A stretch of 64,000 bases of DNA. Origin: Takakia lepidozioides (Eukaryota > Streptophyta > Takakiopsida > Takakiales > Takakiaceae). The DNA is taken from the NCBI GenBank assembly GCA_030704615.1, contig CM060733.1:16246001-16310000 (forward strand). The letters are read 5' to 3'. Shown here in pieces: positions 56,523 through 64,000 of this stretch (its first letter is position 1; the number at the start of each line of letters is the position of its first letter). The notes beneath the pieces were generated by a model, which did not search any database, had not been told where the DNA came from, and saw nothing but the letters and a program-made list of their open reading frames with translations. The position numbers and the translations under genes are program-made.

Positions 56523-56849
56523 GGTATTATGGTGTTGAGGAAGACCCGATCTGTGTGGGTAGTGCAGAGGCCGATGACGGAGTGTAGCTCAGTGTATTTG
56601 TCAGACACGTCGGAGAGAGAGAGAGAGAGATGAGGGTGGTGGTAGCGGGGAAGAGCGGGTGGGGAGGAAGGGAGGCGATGAGAGAGAGTGATGGTGTGAG
56701 GGAGTGAGCGCAGTGTGCGGGGTAATATACTGGGACACTGGTCAGTCAACCCTCGTTGACAAGGACCTGTGCTCTGGCCTGGCGCGTCCAACTTAGGTCT
56801 TATTATTACCTCGTCCGCCACCCTCTGCTTCTCCGGGTCCTCAAAGCTA
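56523..56849 (-). promoter_or_regulatory. GPAT promoter and 5' leader (right copy)
   Basis: Mirror of 44704-45030, with the same TATA-like segment (about 56721-56731) and pyrimidine run. Upstream of 56849 the sequence is unrelated to that upstream of the left copy. Confidence 0.5.
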
Positions 56850-57624
56850 AGGACAGCGGGTGATTGTGGGTAAAAGATCCCGACTGCCACAGTGCGCTTC
56901 CTGCAAGTTTCCCAGCAACTTAAGTATTCCTGCTCTTGTTGGAAACAAAGTAGATAACACAGAAATGATATAATATCCCAGCGAATGACACGGTAGGGGA
57001 GCAGACAACTTCCCGTGTTTGTACGCAGAGTAAACGCGGTTGATTCGCTTGGTCGCAGTCAACTGCGGGGCCCACTTACAGACCGCGGACACGTTGTGGG
57101 CCCTAAAAAGGCGCCTAGCTATTTTCTATGTGGAAACCTTCTCAGACGGGAAGTTTTCATCCTGATACGAGAGGCACCTTAAGAAAATTGGAACTCGATG
57201 ATTTTTGGTTTTTTTTCCCCTTAAAACCCAACTCACCATGCCATTAATGGCGCTTGTATGAACTAGTAATGTCGGTATCTTCAAATATTACCGATAGGAT
57301 CAGCCCTTCAGTTTTTTTTCGATTTCTGTTGACAGTCGATAGGTGGGCCAAGAACTAATTTAGAATGAACAAATCAACATTGTTTGGAATAGCTCAGAGA
57401 CTCAGACCATTGATTATCATGCAAGACACTAAATATCGCATGTTGAGATTTGAGTTGCATGTTCAGTTTATAAATTAGCTCAAGGAGCAAATCTGTTGAT
57501 ATATATGTAGTGAATTGTTTGTTGTCGGCTGTGTATTGCTCCATAGATTTATACATGCTATGAATGTTGTATATGAAGATGTCATTCAGTGGCATTTGCA
57601 GGTGATTATTACTATTTCAAACTG
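56850..57624. other. Intergenic, no gene recognised (copy B)
   Basis: Counterpart of 10688-11461; no gene recognised. It ends with the flank of the MULE. Confidence 0.5.
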
Positions 57625-58794
57625 GTGGCTACAATAGAGAGAAGACTCCGGCCAAAGCCGACTTAACTAAGAGCTATTTCACCTTGCCCCTTTTGGGGGG
57701 GGGGGGGGTGCTTCCGCGTGAGCGTGAGAGCGCGTGAGCCTAGGCGGGCTCATGCCATGTCATCAGTTATTGCCACGTTGGCTGACGGGTCTGACGCCAC
57801 ATCAGCCGACTTCGTCAGGCACGTCATGCCACGTAATTTTCATAGGCATGGCCCTATAACCGCGGACCGAACAGGCAAATGGGGGCCTATAGCCGTGGAT
57901 TGCGCATTTGGCAGACAGGGAACCATGTGTGGGCGATGAGGCGAGGTGCAGAAGAGAGTTTAGGGTTTGTTGGTGAATGTTGCAGAATGATAATGTTTGT
58001 AGAGACTGAAATGGTTGTGGATGTATTAATGTCCAGGTCATTAGTCTACAATGGTCCTCAGATGATTTAATGCCATGCTAATGTGGTATTTTACGTTGTT
58101 GTCATCAGTGTAGAATGGTTGTGGATGAGTTAATGAGGATGAAGCAGAGCCAATGTGGATGGGACACTGCTAGTATGGATGAATGAGGATGAATAGTTGT
58201 GGACAAATATGGATGAAATATCGTGAATGGATGATAGAGTGGATGAATGTTGAGCGAGGATGTCATTCTAACATTTATGAAAACCAAGCACAACGATCAA
58301 TGTCGTTTGCACAAACATTAGAAATTGTGCCTAAAATCCGTCCTGAAGCACTTGATAAGATTTAGTGAATGTCTGGCATTTGGGGAAAGGTAGACAGATG
58401 ACAACAATGTAGAATAAGACAACAGAACAGATGTGAGAGTGATCTTTCATTCTGCGACTTTGTCCGAGTGCTTACTGCAACATTCTGGTGTGCAGCACGC
58501 TCCTCTTTAGTTATCCTCTTCAGTGTCGACACATTGCGAGCCATTTCAGCACTATACTTCCTGCAACGCACCACCTGACCACGGTAAACATGGTGTGGAC
58601 TCCAATGCGTATTGCGGTCCCTGCCAGTGAGGTAGAAATGTGCACCTGTATGTTACGAGAGTACTGCAATTTTCATGGTTTTTCATCAGGACCATTATAC
58701 AACAACATTCAAAATGAATTTGGCTCTCGTTTGTGCATGAGGAGGAATTCCGGGTCTTACAACATTGTGTAACAGAAATTGACAAAACATCTGC

Positions 58795-59215
58795 ATTGTC
58801 TTCTTGTTTGACGCATAACCAATATTATGCATGAGGATGTTGTCCTTGAACTTGCGCTAAAACCGAGAGTCCACCAATCATCCCCTAGGTGCCTTGTCTT
58901 CTTGTTTGACCCATAACCAATGTTATGCATGAGGATCCCGCCTTTGAACTTGCGCTGAAACCGAGAGCCCATACACCATCCACTAGGTGCACTGTCTTCT
59001 TGTTTGAACCATAACCAATGTTACGCATCAGGATGTTGCCCTTGAACTTGCGTTGAACCCGAGAGTCCACAAATCATCCCCTAGGTGCCTTGTCTTCTTG
59101 TTTGATCCATAACCAATGTTAGGCATCAGGAGGCTGCCTTAGAACTTGCGTTTGACCCGAGAATCAATACATACATCATCCCCTAGGTGCCTTGTCTTCT
59201 TGTTTGACCCATGAC
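58795..59215. repeat. Tandem repeat, ~98-102-bp unit, 4+ copies (copy B)
   Basis: Unit starts near 58796, 58895, 58993, 59090 and 59192. There is one more unit than in the copy A array (12637-12960); the extra unit is around 58990-59090. Confidence 0.85.
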
Positions 59216-60414
59216 CAACCATTTGCTGTACATTACAATCAAAGCCTACAAGCCAGGATATAACTATCTACTGTATGAAGTGCATAGAAGCCACTGTTGT
59301 AAATGCATACACGGCAAGAAAATGAGAAACCATCTTTTAACGACATTACAACGAACATGCACAAATTTTATTACAAAGTTGTGGAGGGACACAAAATGTC
59401 TAAAACTGTGAACATCACGAGACCCCCCAAAATGATGAAATTTGCATTTCAGTCACTAGAACTATCCCCTGAAACTTGTGCAGTATCATCGACGTAAACC
59501 CGAGCTCTGAGGTGCTTGTTGTGCTTTCGAGCACATGGGGGAGATAACATGAAACTCTGTTGACGAGCAATGGCCTCCGCGTAGTCGGGTAGGATGTATG
59601 AACGTGGAGGGCTGCACCACAAGTCACTGTGAATAAAAGAGACGTCGACCAAAGGAATAGCTTTCAATACCCTGCCACCCAAAGAACCACAATTGCATTA
59701 GCCACCATTAATGGGAAAGGGGGGGCCGTTTCCGCGGGAGAAATCGGATGCTTACAGAAAAACAACTTACTCGCATGCGAAATCGTCGTCCAAGACTTTG
59801 TCGTCCCATTCGTTGATTTCCACATGCACTATACCCTCCTGTTGTTGGGCGGCAGGTGCCGGCGCTGGCGCTTCCAAGTTATGGAGGAGGTCATTGAAAA
59901 TGTCCGCATCCCCTTCCATACCAAACAAATGCCTCCCCACTGCCTTGCAAGCATGGTACGAAGCTCCTGCAAGACATAATACTCTTAGGACACATATAAA
60001 CAAATTTTGCACCAAGAAGAAAACACCACAGCAGGTTCGGGGTGAAACCTGTGCCAAGAGTGAGGTCCACGATACGCGCCCCCGGATGGGAACAAGTCTC
60101 CACAATTGTTTGAATAAATGTTGGGCTCTTCTCCTTGGCCCCTCTCCATGGTGTGGAGTTGGACTTTCGCAAGCATACATTGGAATCCACGTAATTGTAG
60201 TGCATGTCGTCCACCACTGGATCAAACTTATCGTTGATGAAACAACCTCCCCCATGAAGCCTGAACTCCTTCACTGCTGTGGGAGTTGAAGCAGGGTGCA
60301 CTCTGACGAGGCAGACGGCCTCAAAAAGGTGGGTCTACACACAAGACAACATGAGGCACATATTAGTGAATCCAAAAAAAATCATCTGAAAAGAACAGTG
60401 CTTGAAACTTCCGA

Positions 60415-60440
60415 AAATGAGTGCGTTGACGCACTCATTT
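60415..60440. repeat. Intronic hairpin, copy B
   Basis: AAATGAGTGCG / CGCACTCATTT around TTGA; identical to 14160-14185, although nearby intron bases have diverged. Confidence 0.85.
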
Positions 60441-61580
60441 CTGCAGGGGTGAAATGGAACTTCAAATGAAGCAGGTAAGAGAAAGTCGATTACCATTTGT
60501 CCGGGACAGTCACCCTTTGTCAAGTACAGGCTGTTCACACCATTCCACATTTTGATGATTTTCATCCCCGAGGCCTTGAGGTAGCTTGCAAGCTCCTGGC
60601 GACATTTCGTATTGACCGACTGGATCATTACAAGAACCCCTGCATCCGATAAAAAAAATTGCAAAATGAAAAGACCCACCGCCAGTACCTCTCATCAAAT
60701 GCATTCCATGTTGGGCAAGTGCCTGTGGGTAGAATGTCCGGAACTGGCAGCCCATCCGGAATGTCCACAATCACCATGTCGGCACAACATGGTTTCAGGG
60801 AACCATTGACCCAACACTGCCCTTTCGAAACCTGAAAACAGACAGACGACAAAAATTAAATAACTATCCAAAAGGGAAAACAGTAAATGAGACAAACAGT
60901 GGGAATTGGCTTACAGAGTCAAGGAATGCACACAGCTTGCCCCAAGTTCGAGAGGGTTCTCCAGCGTAACCAGATTTTCTGCTTTCCATCATGGCAAGGA
61001 ATGAATCATTGACAATCTCGCATTTACATTCTCGCTGGATTCTGGATGGGTGCTCCACTGCGTCGTATGGCTCAATCTTCCCCTTACCTTTTTGTTCCTT
61101 GTTTCCAATTGGGGTCTGCGCTACCTCACCCCCCGCAATCTCCCCTTGGGTGGCTTTCTCCTTCCCTTTGTCATTTGTACCCTTTCTCTTTCCCTTCCCT
61201 CTCGCAAGAGTTTTGTTAGCTACGGGTTCCTTCTCAGCGAGGTTTCGCAGATTCCTCTCATGCAATTCCTTGTCAGTAAGAGGGGCCAAAGACTCCGCAT
61301 TGTCGTTCTGGTTCCGTGTCTGCAACTCATACCAGGGGCAATCTGATTTCGGAATGTCTAGATACCAGCAGCAGTCTTTCAGATGATATCTCCCGTAGTC
61401 TCTGAGGATGGCTGCAGTGTACATGGTCTGACTGTTAGAGGGGTCAGACCACAAGTCGATGAAGGCAGGGTACTTACCGAGGTTTTTTCCCAGAATGAGC
61501 ACGTTCTTGATATACCTACAAAACAAAAGAGGTACACTTTTAGACATTGAAGGAAAAAAAGCATATACTGCAGCCCTCCC

Positions 61581-61608
61581 AAAATGTGTGCGTCGACGCA
61601 CACAGTTT
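61581..61608. repeat. Intronic hairpin, copy B
   Basis: AAAATGTGTGCG pairs with CGCACACAGTTT (one mismatch) around TCGA. It is better paired than the copy A version at 15317. Confidence 0.85.
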
Positions 61609-61802
61609 GGGGTGCACAAATACTTGAGCATTAGGCAACCAAAATACACTCACTAGTACCAATGCAAGAACAGGAGAAAACAAAGGGTTCCATATGCAGA
61701 AAGATATCCCTTTCTCGGCAGACAGATATTCCATTCAGAACTGCCAACGAAACAATGAAATCCATGATGGAGGAGAGAACACATCTGAGTTTGTGGCCCT
61801 CC

Positions 61803-61832
61803 AAAACTGCGTGCGTTGGCGCACGCAGTTTT
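61803..61832. repeat. Intronic hairpin, copy B
   Basis: A perfect 13-bp stem AAAACTGCGTGCG / CGCACGCAGTTTT around TTGG; identical to 15539-15568. Confidence 0.88.
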
Positions 61833-64000
61833 GCATGGCCAAAAACTGTCTGTCTACTGATTGCCAAAGATAGTTTTCAAACATAAAACAAAAACTAACG
61901 AACCTGTATAGGACCCTCTTCATGGCTCCCTCCGCCCCGTACTGCTGGTCAAAGTCATTTGTGTGGGAGATTCCTCCATCTCGGGAAAACTCTCTGAAGA
62001 AGCAGTGGCCTTCCACTGCCTCAAGTAATCCTCCAGAGTGTCCTCGGGCACGGGTAATTTTGTAGTCATAAAGCTGTTTCTCCAGCACCTGGTTTGCACG
62101 AGCTTTAATCTGCAGGTATTCATATGCATGTGTTAGAGTCCATTCATGGGAAGATATTCTCAGAATTTCAAGCAAAGAAAGTCCTTAAAAGTACGTGGCT
62201 CCAGTAGGTGGCTTTGTGCAACCATGTATCAAGAACTTGGTCGTTGATGTGCCCGGTGTTCTCATCTCTTTCACCCCTAGGGAAGCAGTATGTATCCTTG
62301 ACAGTTGGGTCGGAATTCCAAATCTCCAACCATTTCACTTTCTGGTCAACTTCCACAGATGCAGTTGACAACCGGTGAAGCTTTTCCTGTGTCATCTCCG
62401 GTTTGGTGTTATTGTTCCAGTGGATCCTCACCTGGTTAAGAAACTCGGGACCAAAATCAGGGTCAGCTATTCTCAGCTATTTCACGAAAGCGCTCATGAG
62501 CTTCTTCCGTATCTCATTCATCGTAAATTTCATGGCTTCTGCCACTCCCTTGGACGTCCTCATACCCTCCGGGTTTTTCAAATAGTACTCCGCTTTTCCT
62601 CTCTCTCCAGCTTCAACTATTTCTTGCTGCAAAACGTAATCCGGAATGAGATCACTTGTTACTGACAATCACAACAGACAATGGAAGGCCGGAGCGATGG
62701 AATACTTACAGTGTACATGTACTCCATGAATGTTTCCCTCGTTAGCTTGTACCGGGTATCTGACGTTTTCGATGTCAAACATTTCTTGAATGACTCCGCA
62801 CTCAGGATGCTCTTGAATGAATTGAGGGGCATCTGGCCGATATTCTGGATCCTGAATAGTGTGTGAAGAAGGTTCGTTGTCACATGGGCGGTTTCAGTTC
62901 CCCTGTCACATACAATGGTGTGTCGTCAGTGAGTGCTAAAAGCGAATAGACAGTCAAGGAAAAAATGCGGACAATAACAAGTGAAGAAGACACTTACTTG
63001 TTAACGTCATGCATTGCCGTCAACAGTGCAGTGATGTTTCCCTTGGGATCCAGCACCATTGAGGCCACAGAATAGTGCCACTCCTCCTCGGTGCTATGAT
63101 ATCTCTCGATCATGTTCCTACAGGCAAGCAATCGGTGGTTGCCATCCCAGACATGAAACATCTTGCCAGAGAAAGGTTGGGTGACGAGCCTCTTGCAAAT
63201 GATAGATTCAAACTCCTCATTTATCTGTCGCCAGATAGGATCCCAGCCTCCAACAATGGACTCGTCCACCAACACCTCTCTGCCAGCGGAGTCCGCCAAG
63301 AAGATGGCAAGTAAGAGAATCACCTGAGGTCCTTTGGCCGACGAACTCCCAGATGCCTTTGATGTGGCAACAACGGCGGTCGTCCTCCCAGTTTGGGCAG
63401 CCTTCTTAACCTTTGGCATCCCCTCCTCCTCCACGACGTTCTTCCCCTTCGGCGTGGATTCCTTTGCAAGAGCGTCTGCCTCGTCTGTGTCCATAGCGTC
63501 TGTGTCGTTCTCTGACACAGTTTCGTCCGCAACTTCATCAGGAGCTGGCAGCTGGTCCTCCCCCGCCATGTGTTTGGTTTCCAGGGCTGCGCTCTCCTCT
63601 GCGATCTCCTTCAGTGTCATGTTCAGCTTTCGGCCTTTCATTCTCTCTCTTGCCTTCTTCCTCTCTCGCGCTGAAGTAAAAAAGAATGATTGTCTTCTAG
63701 GCCTTCCACTCTCTCGTGCGGAATTCTGTCTCATGCTACTCTCCAGCTTGAAAAACTACGATCTACTGGAATGAGAGACGTCGTGCGATGAGTAGCAGCC
63801 GGGGCATCGCTCTCGGCGGTTATGCATGTATTCACTGCATACGTGTCCCCCTCCTAACGACACACTCGTCCATTCTGCGGTGGCTGCCGTCTTTCATTAT
63901 GGAGGTATGGCCTTCGCATGGATTTGATTCGGATGGATGACTAATTTCAGTAGATTTTTTGGATTCTCCCAGATCAACATCTTCCATTCGTTCGACGCCG

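Larger units (their letters stand above)
54484..56849 (-). repeat. Inverted-repeat arm, copy B right
   Basis: Partner of 44704-47066, separated from it by a 7417-bp spacer. The arms differ by a few indels and substitutions, including an AAG/TAG change at the GPAT C-terminus. Sequence outside both arm ends is unrelated. Confidence 0.95.
59449..63734 (-). pseudogene. ParB-like + beta-class DNA amino-methyltransferase gene (copy B), internal deletion
   Basis: Starts at an ATG at 63734 (MRQNSARESGRPRR). Deletion of the copy A interval about 26520-27438 removed intron 1 and the first half of the ParB-like exon, leaving one 246-codon frame (62994-63734) that runs through LADSAGREVLVDE to FHVWDGNHRLLACRNMIER, the DGxHRxxA-type ParB motif. 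Downstream exons follow to the last at about 59449-59670 (LVDVSFIHSDLWCSPPRSY). The MTase core is better preserved than in copy A: ADMVIVDIPD (about 60770), TPWRGAKEKSPTFIQTIVE, GARIVDLTLGTG, GRHLFGMEGDADIF. An in-frame TAG (62477-62479), also present in copy A, suggests an older lesion or a very short intron. Motif IV reads DIPD, not [D/N]PP[Y/F/W]. Confidence 0.75.
46128..64000. repeat. Copy B of the large direct duplication
   Basis: This is the counterpart of 1-28140. It carries intact GPAT reading frames where copy A is frameshifted, and an empty gypsy target site at about 63236-63243. Its MTase gene lacks about 0.9 kb that is present in copy A at about 26520-27438. Sequence upstream of 46128 back to 44704 belongs to the same GPAT arm; its copy A counterpart lies off the left edge. 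Confidence 0.93.
57634..64000. mobile_element. MULE carrying a DNA methyltransferase gene (copy B, right part off window)
   Basis: It starts ATAGAGAGAAGACTCC after GTGGCTACA at 57625-57633, exactly as copy A. It contains the subterminal motifs, the ~100-bp tandem array and the MTase gene. The transposase side lies beyond the window. There is no gypsy insertion. Confidence 0.85.

Overview
ORGANISM. This is nuclear DNA of a land plant, probably a seed-free one (bryophyte, lycophyte or fern; I cannot place it further). The evidence is a plant-type cutin GPAT (HAD phosphatase plus PlsC acyltransferase), a PPR-protein remnant, spliceosomal introns, and plant Copia, Ty3/gypsy, MULE, PIF/Harbinger and piggyBac elements. 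I see no bacterial operon structure, rRNA or CRISPR array.

LAYOUT. The window is dominated by a large direct duplication: copy A (1 to about 28140) and copy B (about 46128 to the window end), offset about 46.1 kb and running off both edges. Each copy holds (i) a near-perfect inverted repeat of about 2.36 kb whose arms each carry a GPAT gene, tail to tail, around a 7.4-kb spacer with an oxidoreductase pseudogene and a truncated Copia element, and (ii) a Mutator-like (MULE) DNA transposon. Copy B has two full-length GPAT ORFs (45031-46560 + and 55008-56522 -). Those of copy A are broken by small indels.

THE MULE (11471-32473 in copy A; starts at 57634 in copy B) is flanked by a 9-bp duplication, GTGGCTACA. 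On + it carries a decayed transposase gene ending in a SWIM zinc finger (28430-31890). Divergently on - it carries a many-exon gene for a ParB-like domain followed by a beta-class amino-methyltransferase domain (N6-adenine/N4-cytosine DNA methylase type). Its introns hold a family of hairpins sharing one GC-rich core. In copy A the ParB-like exon is split by a 9.46-kb Ty3/gypsy element (16996-26455, - strand). That element encodes gag, protease, a C5 DNA-cytosine methyltransferase and an integrase ending in a PHD finger, and its RT/RNase H core is missing. A retrotransposon carrying one kind of DNA methyltransferase thus sits inside a DNA transposon carrying another. Copy B keeps the empty site but has lost about 0.9 kb of the same gene.

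BETWEEN THE COPIES (32.5-44.7 kb) are a PIF/Harbinger fragment holding a 90-bp mini-MULE, a satellite array of about 180 bp, a PPR pseudogene, pieces of a second Copia family, a 775-bp TTAA-flanked element with piggyBac-like ends, and an apparently intact piggyBac element (40228-44049) with matching 15-bp TIRs, TTAA target sites and a 720-aa DDD transposase.

HOW IT FITS TOGETHER. The only clear host genes are the GPAT copies; nearly everything else is mobile DNA. The methyltransferases, PHD finger and ParB-like domain all belong to mobile elements, so the region suggests transposons acquiring DNA-modification and chromatin-reading genes. Both methyltransferase genes are damaged in the copies seen here.
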